Notes: generated from the sequence alone by a model not told the origin. A stretch of 64,000 nucleotides of DNA from Owenweeksia sp. (GCA_028285465.1 JANQPD010000044.1:47736-111735); one strand, 5' to 3'; shown: positions 20,496 through 29,688, counted from the first letter of the stretch. Made by a program: numbers and translations.

Positions 20496-21353
20496 TTATT
20501 TTTCGTGGCTATGTACGATCAACAAGTCGCTGGGCAATTCGGAAAGCACATACTCCAGGCCATGCGTAAACACCCGGTCGAGAAAACCGAGCTTGGTATC
20601 CGGTGAATTCATAACCAAAAGATCCGCACAAGCGGTTTGCGTGAAGTGGCCAATGGTATAGCCTCGTTTGCCAAAGAGTATTTTGGTATCAATGCGCAAC
20701 TCCTCCGTTGTTTCAAAAGGAGAAACAAGCCCATTAAGGCGGTCCTGCTCGCGGTTTACCTTGTTTTTCCGCATTTCATTCGCCCGCTGTAGCTGTTTGT
20801 CATCCGCTACGTTTTCCATAGCTTTATCCGGCACCACCTCCTCCACTACTATAAGCTCGCCAGCATGTAAACAATTGGCTACTTTAACGGCCACAGCAAG
20901 GGTTTGGGGAGTTTTCGGATGGGCAATGCCGTTTACCACGATCTTCCCACAACGCGATTGCAGTTTATTGGGATGCGTCATCAGTAAAATCGAGCAATTG
21001 GTTTTGCGTACGAGTTGCCTGGCTATAGAACCCATATAATAGCGCAAGAGGCCTTCCCTGGGCTGTGCGCCCGCCACCAAAAGATCTATTGCATAATCTG
21101 CACAACTCCTCAGCAGGGCCTCTACTATATCACCTTTTTCCCAGATCAACTTAACCTCAATATCGTCTGTAGCCAATTGAGCAAGAATGGTATGCAGATT
21201 TTCTTTTTCGGCTTCAGTACCCTCTCCCACATGAATAAAGAACAACTTATGCCCCAACATGCGCGTAATGCGCACACTCTCGTGCATATTGGCCTCAAGG
21301 TTGGGAGAAAAGGCAATGGCCGTAGCGATGTTATCAAATGGTTTAGTGGGCAT
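20496..21353 (-). CDS. Tandem universal stress protein (UspA family)
   Basis: A 285-residue cytoplasmic protein with two Usp folds (about residues 5-130 and 140-283). The first ends with MGSIARQLVRKTNCSILLM, typical of the G-rich nucleotide-binding tail; the second ends in the degenerate VLSELPSDLLIVHSH. Usp proteins bind ATP or other nucleotides and modulate stress responses. Being seven bases upstream of a SulP gene suggests it may sense or regulate that transporter; SulP-Usp fusions are known elsewhere. That role is inference. Confidence 0.86.
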   Translation of the reverse strand: MPTKPFDNIATAIAFSPNLEANMHESVRITRMLGHKLFFIHVGEGTEAEKENLHTILAQLATDDIEVKLIWEKGDIVEALLRSCADYAIDLLVAGAQPREGLLRYYMGSIARQLVRKTNCSILLMTHPNKLQSRCGKIVVNGIAHPKTPQTLAVAVKVANCLHAGELIVVEEVVPDKAMENVADDKQLQRANEMRKNKVNREQDRLNGLVSPFETTEELRIDTKILFGKRGYTIGHFTQTACADLLVMNSPDTKLGFLDRVFTHGLEYVLSELPSDLLIVHSHEK

Positions 21354-21442
21354 ACGTATTCTCAGAGTATATAAAAACGCCAGCGCAAGTTTAATGATTT
21401 CAAAATACTCTTATGAGGTACCTTATGCTATATTTTTGCAAA

Positions 21443-21946
21443 ATGTCATTTAAAGCAGGGGATCTGGTAAAATTTATAGACGAAGCAGGGATAGGCGAAG
21501 TAGTGGCCCTGGAAGGGGAGTACATCCGTGTGCGCAGCGAAGAAGGCTTTGATGAATTGTATACACCGCAGGAACTGCTGCTTCACAAGACTTTCGAGGT
21601 AGACCGCACCGAACAGAAGGATGTTACCCGAAAGGCACACAAAACACCGCGCCTTGCGCCAAAGTCAGAATACCTCGAGCAAGACCTGCACATCAGCGCC
21701 CTGGTAGACTTTACCGGAGGTATGACCAATTACGATATGCTGCAACGGCAGTTATGGGCAGCCCGAAATGCTGTAGAAAGGGCACGCAAAGGAGGTATAA
21801 AAAAGGTCATTCTCATCCATGGTGTCGGAGAGGGAATATTAAGGCACGAGCTTTATAAACTGCTGGACGAACTGGAGCGGATCAATTATTACGATGCCGA
21901 CTTTGCCCGCTATGGGCAGGGAGCCACCGAAGTGGTGTTGCTTTAA
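21443..21946 (+). CDS. Smr-domain protein
   Basis: A 167-residue protein with a C-terminal Smr domain (about residues 85-167). It contains the DLHISALVDF motif, HGVGEGILRHEL and the closing YGQGATEVVLL; related domains have endonuclease activity in MutS2-type proteins. The N-terminal part (GDLVKFIDEAGIGEVVALEG) looks like the small beta domain seen in Bacteroidota Smr proteins. The start at 21443 was chosen over one 30 bases upstream because TATTTTTG, a perfect TAnnTTTG element, lies at 21431-21438. This leaves almost no leader. The stop overlaps the convergent phosphatase gene. Confidence 0.85.
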   Translation: MSFKAGDLVKFIDEAGIGEVVALEGEYIRVRSEEGFDELYTPQELLLHKTFEVDRTEQKDVTRKAHKTPRLAPKSEYLEQDLHISALVDFTGGMTNYDMLQRQLWAARNAVERARKGGIKKVILIHGVGEGILRHELYKLLDELERINYYDADFARYGQGATEVVLL

Positions 21947-23040
21947 GGCTGTGGCCCGGCCAAAGCCATGATCCGGTGAAAGATCCCCGTATTCTGGTAA
22001 ATCCCTGAAAATTGCCTTTCCCCCACCCCCTTGCTCAGTACGGGCACCATAGCGGCCGAATGCCCCATGGTAGAAAAGTCAAAGCGGATGTCTGCATAAT
22101 TGCTTTGCATCCCCTGGAAAGGGATTTTTTTGCGCTCGGCCGCCAGGGTAAATCCTCCCGTTTCATGATCGGCAGTTACCACCACCAGGGTGTTCTTGTC
22201 GGCATCGGAAAAATCCACGGCCGCGCCTATAGCCGCGTCAAAGTCCAGCATTTCTTCTACGATATACTCCCCGTCATTGGCGTGCCCTCCCCAGTCGATC
22301 TGGGAAGCCTCAACCATTAGAAAAAAGGGTTTTTCCTGCTGCCGGAAATACTTTAAGGCCAATTGCGTAGCGTCTTTTAAAAAGTTTTTTCTTCCGTCCT
22401 GCACTTTGGGCATCCCGTCTTCTGCCAGTAAAAACCCATAGCGTTTGCCTGCGGCAAGATCTGTAGCTCCGAGCTTTTCGGTTTCTATCACAAAGCGTTC
22501 CTGTTGCAGTAAATTGCGCTTGTCTTTGCGGTCTGTAAAGAAAGTACGCCCGCCTCCGGCAAAAAAATCCACCTCGCTTTGCATCAGTTGAGCAGCTATT
22601 TCTTCTTCCATTTCCCGGCTGGGTACATGTGCGTAAAAGCAGGCAGGTGTGGCATGCGTAATGCTTGAAGTAGCCACCAGGCCGGTTTGGTATCCCCGAA
22701 GAGAAAGCAACTCTACTAAAGTGGCTAATGAATCGCCCTGCTCGTTTACCGCGATTGCCCCGTTATACGTTTTTTTACCACAAGCCAGGGCAGTAGCTCC
22801 TGCAGCCGAGTCGGTGATCTTTTCCTTAGAAGAGGAAGTACGGCTCAATCCCACTACAGGGAAACGCGCTACATTCGGGTCTTCTTTGTAATAAAAGGCC
22901 GTACTCAACTGTGTAATGCCCATACCATCGCCAATCAGGAGAATTATATTGGGCTTTTTTTGTTGTTTTGGCTTTTGTGTGAAACTGGATGCGCAGATAA
23001 ACGCAGCCAAAAGGGCCAACAATAAGAGTGGTTTTTTCAT
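21943..23040 (-). CDS. Alkaline phosphatase (PhoA family), exported
   Basis: A 365-residue periplasmic phosphomonoesterase with a signal peptide (about residues 1-22). Metal and catalytic motifs are intact: LLIGDGMG (Asp38), TDSAAGATA with nucleophile Ser78, THATPACFYAH, VEASQIDWGGHAND and VVVTADHETGG. A last histidine lies near the C-terminus (FSTMGHSAAMVP). The short length and lack of insert domains fit the compact PhoA-like enzymes of marine bacteria. Its stop codon overlaps the smr stop (both use the TTTAA at 21942-21946). Phosphate regulation is likely for the family, but no Pho box could be identified. Confidence 0.92.
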   Translation of the reverse strand: MKKPLLLLALLAAFICASSFTQKPKQQKKPNIILLIGDGMGITQLSTAFYYKEDPNVARFPVVGLSRTSSSKEKITDSAAGATALACGKKTYNGAIAVNEQGDSLATLVELLSLRGYQTGLVATSSITHATPACFYAHVPSREMEEEIAAQLMQSEVDFFAGGGRTFFTDRKDKRNLLQQERFVIETEKLGATDLAAGKRYGFLLAEDGMPKVQDGRKNFLKDATQLALKYFRQQEKPFFLMVEASQIDWGGHANDGEYIVEEMLDFDAAIGAAVDFSDADKNTLVVVTADHETGGFTLAAERKKIPFQGMQSNYADIRFDFSTMGHSAAMVPVLSKGVGERQFSGIYQNTGIFHRIMALAGPQP

Positions 23041-23124
23041 AACCCGTGCTGTTTTGGCTTAAGCTGTTTGGAAAGGCTAATTTGCTATAAATATTTGGCT
23101 TTTGATTAAAACCAACCTGAGAAA

Positions 23125-24549
23125 ATGAGGTTAAAAAAAGGACTGCCCCTGATTGCGGGTCCCTTGCTTTTTGTACTCTTTGTAAGCCTGAGCGGGGGCA
23201 CCTCAGCCCAACTCAATATGCTGGCCTGTGCCCTTTGGATGCTGGTTTGGTGGATCAGCGGAGCTGTTCCCATGGGGGCCACGGCCCTCTTGCCCCTGGT
23301 ACTCTTTCCTATGCTGGGCATACTGGATTTCCGAAGTACGGCCACTAATTACGCCAACCCGGTGATCTTCCTGTTCCTGGGAGGCTTTGTATTGGCCCTG
23401 GCCCTTGAAAAATGGATGGTACACAAACGCATTGCGCTCAATGTATTGCGTTATAGCGGCAACAAACTAAACCTCATCATTTTGGGGAGTATGGCCGCCA
23501 CGGCCCTGCTCAGCATGTGGATAAGCAACACGGCTACCAGTGTAATGATGTTGCCCATAGGCATGAGCATTATTGCCTTCATTAAAGAAAAGATCGGAGA
23601 CGAAAAAACAGCGACCACCTTTGGCGTATCCCTGCTACTAGGCATTGCGTATGCGGCCAATATCGGGGGTACGGCTACCCTGGTAGGTACCCCGCCCAAC
23701 CTGGTACTCAGCAGTTTTTACCAGCAGGAAACGGGTATGCAGCTAGGCTTTTCTTCCTGGCTCTTCTTTGCGTTGCCCCTGGCCATATTGCTCTTTTTTA
23801 GTGTGGTTTTTCTGCAGCACTATGTGTTCTTTCGGCTAAAGGTGAAAAAGGTAGCCGGGATCGCTCCCCTGATAGAGCGGGAATTGGGTAAGCTTGGCCG
23901 GGCCGGTACCAGCGAAAAAAGAGTGCTGTACATTTTTGGAGCCACCGCCCTGTTGTGGATCTTCCGGGGCCAGTTGAACCAATGGAGTGTTTTCAAAAAC
24001 CTCAGCGATCCAATGATCGCCATTGCCAGCGCCATTTGCTTTTTTGCCTGGCCGGCCGGAAAGGAAAAAGGAGCTTTGTTAAACTGGGAAGACACCAGGA
24101 ACCTGCCCTGGGGCATCATCCTGTTGTTTGGCGGGGGGCTGGCCCTGGCGCAGGGACTTAAAGAAACCGAAGTGGTGTTGCTGATCCGGCAAATTATAGA
24201 GCAATTAAACCCCTCCTCTCTTTTCCTGGTGGTGTTGCTCATATGCTTTTTTGGCGTTTTCCTTACGGAGATCATGAGCAATGTCGCCCTGGTTTCTGTT
24301 TTTATCCCCATTGTATTTGCCATTGCCGCAGGCTTTGGGAGCGACAAACTGGGGCTGGCGCTACCCTTAACCATTGGCGCCAGTTGTGCCTTTATGTTCC
24401 CCATTGCTACCCCACCCAACGCAATAGTCTACGCCAGCGGGTTGATAAAAATGAAGCAAATGCTCAAAATCGGCTTTTGGCTGAACCTGATCTGTATAGT
24501 GCTCATAAGCCTCTACACTTATTTCTTCGGGCACTTGCTGCACCCGTAG
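23125..24549 (+). CDS. DASS-family (SLC13) sodium:dicarboxylate/sulfate symporter
   Basis: A 474-residue polytopic membrane protein with about 11-12 spans. Both substrate/sodium-binding signatures are visible: SNTATSVMMLPIG plus GTPPNLV in the first half, and the paired SNVALVSVFIP plus ATPPNAIV in the second. The family takes up succinate, malate, citrate or sulfate with sodium; the substrate cannot be assigned here. It is transcribed divergently from the alkaline phosphatase gene across an 84-base gap. Confidence 0.92.
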   Translation: MRLKKGLPLIAGPLLFVLFVSLSGGTSAQLNMLACALWMLVWWISGAVPMGATALLPLVLFPMLGILDFRSTATNYANPVIFLFLGGFVLALALEKWMVHKRIALNVLRYSGNKLNLIILGSMAATALLSMWISNTATSVMMLPIGMSIIAFIKEKIGDEKTATTFGVSLLLGIAYAANIGGTATLVGTPPNLVLSSFYQQETGMQLGFSSWLFFALPLAILLFFSVVFLQHYVFFRLKVKKVAGIAPLIERELGKLGRAGTSEKRVLYIFGATALLWIFRGQLNQWSVFKNLSDPMIAIASAICFFAWPAGKEKGALLNWEDTRNLPWGIILLFGGGLALAQGLKETEVVLLIRQIIEQLNPSSLFLVVLLICFFGVFLTEIMSNVALVSVFIPIVFAIAAGFGSDKLGLALPLTIGASCAFMFPIATPPNAIVYASGLIKMKQMLKIGFWLNLICIVLISLYTYFFGHLLHP

Positions 24550-24560
24550 CTTTTGGGCAT

Positions 24561-24588
24561 AAAAAAAGCCCGTCATGCAGCGGGCTTT
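24561..24588 (-). terminator. Intrinsic terminator of the 259-residue hypothetical gene
   Basis: AAAGCCCG / CGGGCTTT stem with an 8-base loop. The A-run lies on the plus-strand 5' side, so the U-tract forms on minus-strand transcripts. Confidence 0.75.
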
Positions 24589-24626
24589 GTACTGAATCAA
24601 AAAGATATTATCTGCATGAAAAAGGT

Positions 24627-25406
24627 CTACATCATATTACTCAAATTTAAAATTAAAGGTTCTTCTGTACATATTTCTTTGTAGAATGTGCGGTTGTAAA
24701 ACCGAAAAACCGCCTGGTCGGAAAGGTGTAGCACCACATTATAATTCCCTGAGAAATTCATAGTGAGGTTGAGGCCCAGGTTCTGCAATACGCCCTCGTT
24801 TTCCAGGTAAGGGTCGTGGATCTCCAGGTTTGGGAAGCTGTCTGCCAGATGTTGCAAGGCCAATAGAACCGCCTTCTGCTTTTGCGGAGAGGCTCCTTTT
24901 ACACAAGTGCCCTGTATCAATACTTTAGTGTCACGGCTTGTAAGGCCGTATTCCCGGAGAAGTTCTGTAAAAAAACTTTTTTTGAACGTATGCCTTTGTT
25001 CAGCGCGCAGCAAAAAAAGCTTTTCGAGGGCCGTAATACTTGCTGCCTGCTTCATGTGCTCTCCATAATAGGCATCAAAACCATGGGTATCTCTGGCGCT
25101 GACCGGCTGTGCGCTTGCGAGCTTGTGCCCATACCTGAAGTGTGCGGAGAAATCCGTTCCATGCTTATAGCCCGATACGTCTTCCAGCAGGGGAATCGCA
25201 TATTGTTCTATACAACCCGTAAACAAACTTTGCTCAAAAACCACTTTGCTGCCCCTTTGTATCTGTTGCCCTGTTTCGAGGCATTTTTCTGCAAAGGCGA
25301 GCAAAGTAGACGGCACACCCTTCACCGAAAGGATCGAAGGCACTTGATTTACACTCCCTGTATACGGATAAGTAAGAGACGTGGATAAAGGAGTTGCTGC
25401 ATTCAT
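24627..25406 (-). CDS. Conserved-looking hypothetical protein, 259 residues
   Basis: I do not recognise this protein. It is soluble, with no signal peptide or membrane segment, and is mixed alpha/beta in appearance. A basic helical stretch lies around LRAEQRHTFKKSFFTELLREYG (about 145-165), and the C-terminus is VFRFYNRTFYKEICTEEPLIL. The ATG at 25406 is preferred over a TTG 24 bases upstream. Codon use matches neighbouring core genes, and a terminator follows, so it is very likely real. It lies downstream of, but 118 bases from, a two-component operon on the same strand. Confidence 0.7.
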   Translation of the reverse strand: MNAATPLSTSLTYPYTGSVNQVPSILSVKGVPSTLLAFAEKCLETGQQIQRGSKVVFEQSLFTGCIEQYAIPLLEDVSGYKHGTDFSAHFRYGHKLASAQPVSARDTHGFDAYYGEHMKQAASITALEKLFLLRAEQRHTFKKSFFTELLREYGLTSRDTKVLIQGTCVKGASPQKQKAVLLALQHLADSFPNLEIHDPYLENEGVLQNLGLNLTMNFSGNYNVVLHLSDQAVFRFYNRTFYKEICTEEPLILNLSNMM

Positions 25407-25523
25407 GGTATCGCTTATTTGATGCCTCAAAACTCAGGCAATACGCTATGGCAAATGCTTTTTTTCGACCGTTGGGTACTTTTACACTGCGAATAAGGCT
25501 TTTTGCCGGATGAATGAAAAGCG

Positions 25524-26249
25524 TTAAAGCAGGTTTAAGCGCTTCATCAATTCAGGTTCTTTGGATTTACTTACAGGGATGTGTTGGGTACCGATGTTCA
25601 GCCCCTGTTCTTCGAGCCCGTTAACCTGGTCCAGGTTTACTATAAAGCTGCGGTGCACCTGCAAAAACTGGCGCGCGGGCAATCTTTCCAATATTTTCTT
25701 AAGTGTACTGTAAACAAGGTGCGTTCCCTCCTTTTCCCTTAACAACATATAGTCTCCCCGGGCTTCTATGTATAGCAGTGCATCGAAATGCACTTTTATC
25801 CAACGGCCCTCTTCCTTTACGAAGAAATGGTCTTCTTCTTTTGAGGTTGTGGATATGCTTTGGTTTTTAGGCAGTTTAAGCAGGGCAACCTGTATAGCGG
25901 CCTGTATCTCCCTGATGCCATAAGGTTTGATCACATACCCATAAGGAGCCGTTTGCTTTACGCGCTTTAAGGTCGCATCATCGGCAAAAGCAGTAGTAAA
26001 AACATAAGGCACTTCTTTTATTCCCGAAAGGCGCGCGGCCGTTTCAACGCCATCCAGTTCCCCTTTTACCTGTATGTCTAACAGCAGGAGCTCTACCTCC
26101 TCCTCTTCCGCTTTTTTCAAAAGATCCGGCCCGTTGTTTACCGAGAAAAGTACCTGGTGGCCCAAAGTTTCGAGGATGTCTTCCAGGCTTTCCGCAATCA
26201 TGGGGTCGTCCTCCAATATACCAATCCTGTAGCGGCTTAAGTTATTCAT
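25524..26249 (-). CDS. LytTR-family response regulator
   Basis: A 241-residue DNA-binding regulator. The receiver domain (about residues 7-125) has ILEDDP, phosphoacceptor Asp58 in LLLLDIQVKG and the Lys in YVIKPYG. The LytTR domain (about 145-240) shows VHFDALLYIEARGDYMLL and FLQVHRSFIVNLDQVNGLE, typical of the family. Its start lies inside the end of the upstream kinase gene (8-base overlap), so it is the cognate regulator of that kinase. Confidence 0.92.
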   Translation of the reverse strand: MNNLSRYRIGILEDDPMIAESLEDILETLGHQVLFSVNNGPDLLKKAEEEEVELLLLDIQVKGELDGVETAARLSGIKEVPYVFTTAFADDATLKRVKQTAPYGYVIKPYGIREIQAAIQVALLKLPKNQSISTTSKEEDHFFVKEEGRWIKVHFDALLYIEARGDYMLLREKEGTHLVYSTLKKILERLPARQFLQVHRSFIVNLDQVNGLEEQGLNIGTQHIPVSKSKEPELMKRLNLL

Positions 26250-28125
26250 GCATAAGGTGTATTATGGTAAAGGTGGTGCCTTTGTTGAGTTGCGATGCAA
26301 AGTCGATCTCCGCCTGGTGCATATCGCAGAACTGTTTTACCAGGGTTAGGCCCAGGCCCGTTCCGGAGCGGGTTTCTGCATTGCTGGCCCTGAAAAAAGA
26401 CTCAAAAAGCTGCGGCTTCTCCGCTTCGGGAATGCCGATGCCTTTGTCGCGTACGTGAAAATAGGTTTTGTTACGGACATAGTTTACCTCCACCTCTACT
26501 TCTTCATCGCTGTACTTTAACGCGTTTCCTATGAGATTGATCACGATATGCCCGTACATATTGGCATCCAGCGAAAGCGGGCGGGCTTTTCCCTGCACCT
26601 TCATCTTTACCCGCTGGCCGCCCCCGCTAAAGTTCTGGCCAATGATCTCCTCTACCAGGGGATGCAGCAACTGGGGGGTCGGATTAAAAGGCATCTTCCC
26701 GGATTCCAACCTGCCGATCAGCAATATGTCGTTCATAATGTGGCTAAGGCGGTTTATCTCGTTTTGGATGCGGCCGAAGTTTTTTTCCAACTTCCCAGCT
26801 TCGCCTATACCCATCTCCAGTTTGTGCTGAAGCAGCTCCACATTACTTTTTATAGTCGTCAATGGGGTCCGGAACTCATGGCTGGTAATGGAAATAAGCC
26901 TGGAGCGCAATTCGTTGAGTTCCTTTTGCTTGCGTAAGGCCATGGCCATATCCTCCTCGGCTTTTTTCTTTAGGGTAATGTCCCGCACAAAAGCTGAAAA
27001 GATGTACTCCTGTTCCAGCTTTATGGGAGAAATGCTCAGCTCCACATTAAAATGGTGGCCTTTTTTGTGTTTTCCCGTAATCTCAATACGCTTTTGTAAA
27101 ACCGGGCCTTCCCCGGTTTTGAGGAAGTGCTGCATGCCTTTGTCGTGGGCAGCTACATAGGCTTCGGGAATGATGAGGGATGAAAGTCTTTTCCCGATGG
27201 TCTCCCTCTTTTCAAAGCCGAATATCTCTGTGGCCTGCCCGTTCCATTCCAGCACCTCACCAGCCTCGTTGATGGTGATCACCGCATCCAGGGCAGAGTC
27301 GATCACTGCGCGCAGTTTGTTTTCCTTTTCACGCAACATCCGGTTGGCCTCTCCTACTTTTTGAAGCAATTCGGTACGCTGGAATTCCTGTTTTTTTCGT
27401 TCGGTTATATCGTTGTGGATTCCCAGAGAACCAATTACTTCACCCTGCGCATTTTTTACGGGTGCTCCTGAAATGATCATCCAAAGCGGGCTTCCGTCTT
27501 TGCGCAGAATGCGCAGCTCATAGGCACTCGCACTTCCGTCCAGGCGCTTGGCATTGGCTTTCTTAAGCTGTTCCCGCTGTACCTGGTCTTCTTCATTCAG
27601 CAACAGCTCGCTCGCATTCTTACCCAGTAGTTCTTCGGGGGTATAACCGGTCATTTCACAAAATGCCTCATTGGCATACACAATACTTTCTTCCAGGTCA
27701 ACCTCCATCAGGCCCAGGTTGATGTTCTGGATCACACTGCGGTACTTCTGCTCACTCTGCAGCATGCTCTGTGTAGCTTTCACGCGCTCCGATACATCCC
27801 GGGCCACCACAAAAAACTCTTTGACCTGCTGGTTTTCCCACACCACTTCAACGGTTTGCCCCAACCAAAACTCCCGTCCCTTGGGACTGATAATGGGCAG
27901 CTCAAAATAACTTGAGCTGTGTTCCATTTCGATCTGCTTGGTATAAAAAGAGTGGGTTCGTTCGCGGTAATCTGCCCGTACATAGTCCAGGTAGTGCTTC
28001 CCCAACATGCTGTCCTGATCCAATTCAAAGAATTGCCGCATCACGGGGTTCAGGTAGGTAAACTGTCCTGCATCATCCAGCCGGTAGATCATATCTATGC
28101 TGGAATGAATGGACGCTTGTGGCAT
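26242..28125 (-). CDS. PAS-domain sensor histidine kinase
   Basis: A 627-residue soluble kinase with three PAS domains (about residues 5-115, 125-245 and 270-388). A HisKA dimerisation domain with His416 in SITSHEFRTPLT and a HATPase domain with NLIGNALKYS, DKGIGIP and GTGLGLTLVKQF follow. There is no signal peptide or membrane segment, so it senses an intracellular signal, possibly redox or a small ligand; no haem or flavin motif is evident. It overlaps the downstream LytTR regulator by eight bases. HisKA-type kinases more often pair with OmpR or NarL-type regulators. Confidence 0.92.
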   Translation of the reverse strand: MPQASIHSSIDMIYRLDDAGQFTYLNPVMRQFFELDQDSMLGKHYLDYVRADYRERTHSFYTKQIEMEHSSSYFELPIISPKGREFWLGQTVEVVWENQQVKEFFVVARDVSERVKATQSMLQSEQKYRSVIQNINLGLMEVDLEESIVYANEAFCEMTGYTPEELLGKNASELLLNEEDQVQREQLKKANAKRLDGSASAYELRILRKDGSPLWMIISGAPVKNAQGEVIGSLGIHNDITERKKQEFQRTELLQKVGEANRMLREKENKLRAVIDSALDAVITINEAGEVLEWNGQATEIFGFEKRETIGKRLSSLIIPEAYVAAHDKGMQHFLKTGEGPVLQKRIEITGKHKKGHHFNVELSISPIKLEQEYIFSAFVRDITLKKKAEEDMAMALRKQKELNELRSRLISITSHEFRTPLTTIKSNVELLQHKLEMGIGEAGKLEKNFGRIQNEINRLSHIMNDILLIGRLESGKMPFNPTPQLLHPLVEEIIGQNFSGGGQRVKMKVQGKARPLSLDANMYGHIVINLIGNALKYSDEEVEVEVNYVRNKTYFHVRDKGIGIPEAEKPQLFESFFRASNAETRSGTGLGLTLVKQFCDMHQAEIDFASQLNKGTTFTIIHLMHE

Positions 28126-28264
28126 ATAAGGGCTTGTGTTTTTTTGAAGTCTATCAAATATAAAAGGTTCCCAAACAAGAAACCCTCTAAATAAAACGCA
28201 GCATAACCAGCTTACGCAAGGGTGCGTTTACCAAAAAAGGGATCCTGAGAAAACCGGGTACCGT

Positions 28265-28846
28265 TTACTTCCAGGTGGTCTTGGCCTCTATGCCGCTCAG
28301 CCTCCGGCCGGGCGGTATTTGGGCATCGCTTAAACCCAGGTAAAAAAGCCCCATGGCATTGTGCCGCTCATCAAAACCGAAGAAATCGCGCAATTCATCT
28401 GTGTACGCCTTGCTTCCCGTGCTCCAATAACCCACCACACCCAGGCTGTATGCCGTAAGCCACATGTTCTGTACGGCCATGGCTACCGCGCATACTTCTT
28501 CTACTTCGGGGATCTTGGGGTTATCTCCTGCCCGCATGGCAATGCCGATCACATGAGAAGCCAGGCCAGGGCGGTTTTGCAAACGCTCAAAGCGCACCGG
28601 GTTAAAATCGGGATCTGTTTTGTCAGGCTGATCGAGAGTAGCCAGGAAAGTACCGAGTGCTTTGAGGCTTTCCCCGCTGTAGACCACGAAACGCCAGGGC
28701 TCGGTGTAGCCATGTGTAGGGGCCCAGTTGGCACTGGCGAGGACGCGCTTCACCAGTGCTTCATCAAGGCGTTTTCCATTGTATGCTTCGGGTTTTACCG
28801 TACGCCTTTCGGCTATGATCTGTTCAAGTGTTTCTGCTTTTGTCAT
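28265..28846 (-). CDS. Nitroreductase-family flavoprotein
   Basis: A 193-residue FMN-dependent oxidoreductase of the nitroreductase fold, in the YdjA/TdsD-like group. Visible features are the N-terminal ERRTVK motif for FMN phosphate contact, NWAPTHGYTEPWRFVVY and the central VAMAVQNMWLTAYSLGVVGYW. The substrate is unknown. It starts 23 bases inside the aroK gene, so the two are cotranscribed and possibly translationally coupled. Confidence 0.88.
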   Translation of the reverse strand: MTKAETLEQIIAERRTVKPEAYNGKRLDEALVKRVLASANWAPTHGYTEPWRFVVYSGESLKALGTFLATLDQPDKTDPDFNPVRFERLQNRPGLASHVIGIAMRAGDNPKIPEVEEVCAVAMAVQNMWLTAYSLGVVGYWSTGSKAYTDELRDFFGFDERHNAMGLFYLGLSDAQIPPGRRLSGIEAKTTWK

Positions 28847-29354
28847 AAGTGTCTAATTGCTTTTGTATGGCGGCCATGTTTTCTTCGATGGGCAGTTGTG
28901 CATCCAGTATATGCTGCGCTTCTTCGTAAAAGGCGCTGCGCTCAAACAGATGCTTGGCTATAAACTCGATCAGCTCCTCATTTGCAAGATGCGCGATCAG
29001 GGGGCGCTCAGGTTGGGTATTGGCCAGCCGCTGTGCCAAAGCTGCCGGAGAGGCACGCAGGTAAAAGCTGGTACTGTGTTGATTCACCAGGTCCATATTG
29101 TTGTAGTAACAGGGGGTGCCCCCACCCAGGGCCAGCACGTATTTTTCCCTGCTTAAAAGAGTTTCCAGTACACTTCGTTCCAATTGCCTGAAGTGCAGCT
29201 CCCCTTTTGAAAACATCAGTTGTGCGATCCGCATGCCTTGCTGCTCCTCGATACTGGCATCCAGGTCTAAAAAAGGGACGTCCAGGGCTTCTGCCAATGC
29301 TCTTCCGAGGCTGCTTTTCCCGGCTCCCATGTAGCCCGCTAAAGAAATCTTCAT
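28824..29354 (-). CDS. aroK: Shikimate kinase
   Basis: AroK phosphorylates shikimate at the 3-OH with ATP in the aromatic amino-acid pathway. The 176-residue length is typical. The P-loop GYMGAGKSSLG (residues 7-17), the substrate-binding FLDLDASIE and GELHFRQLE, the GGGTPC motif and the lid region TQPERPLI are present. It is the promoter-proximal gene of a two-gene unit with the nitroreductase. Confidence 0.94.
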   Translation of the reverse strand: MKISLAGYMGAGKSSLGRALAEALDVPFLDLDASIEEQQGMRIAQLMFSKGELHFRQLERSVLETLLSREKYVLALGGGTPCYYNNMDLVNQHSTSFYLRASPAALAQRLANTQPERPLIAHLANEELIEFIAKHLFERSAFYEEAQHILDAQLPIEENMAAIQKQLDTYDKSRNT

Positions 29355-29456
29355 GCCTGCAAAGTAAGGACAGAAAGGCTTTGGGTGCTTAGTTTTCTGT
29401 TTATGAAAAGCTTAAAGGACATCAGTAAAATAAATGAGAAAAAAAGCGTGCCAGCC

Positions 29457-29488
29457 TTGGCGATAAAAAACTATTGCCCTTATATTTG
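29457..29488 (+). promoter_or_regulatory. Promoter of tRNA-Lys
   Basis: TATATTTG (29481-29488) is a perfect TAnnTTTG -7 element, with TTG (29457-29459) 21 bases upstream as the -33 element. The tRNA begins 24 bases downstream. Confidence 0.7.
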
Positions 29489-29511
29489 CACCCGCTTTTG
29501 AAAAAAGGCAA

Positions 29512-29584
29512 GATTCAGTAGCTCAGCTGGTAGAGCATCTCCCTTTTAAGGAGAGGGTCCAGGGTTCGAGCCCCTGCTGAATCA
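29512..29584 (+). tRNA. tRNA-Lys (anticodon UUU)
   Basis: A 73-base cloverleaf. The acceptor stem GATTCAG pairs with CTGAATC, the anticodon stem TCTCC/GGAGA holds loop CTTTTAA (anticodon TTT), and the T arm is CAGGG/CCCTG around TTCGAGC. The discriminator is A; CCA is not encoded. Confidence 0.97.
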
Positions 29585-29587
29585 CAG

Positions 29588-29614
29588 AAAGAGCGGCTTA
29601 GGCCGCTCTTTTGG
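29588..29614 (+). terminator. Intrinsic terminator of tRNA-Lys
   Basis: 10-bp stem AAAGAGCGGC / GCCGCTCTTT with loop TTAG, then T-rich sequence. Confidence 0.85.
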
Positions 29615-29688
29615 TTTAGACACGTTCAAAGACCTTTCACCGGTTACTTTCCGTTTAACCCATAGGTTTTTGTCATTTAAAACTGTAT

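Noticed and set aside
24561..24588. Terminator of the DASS symporter gene
   Set aside because: The T-run forms only on minus-strand transcripts, so it belongs to the opposite gene.
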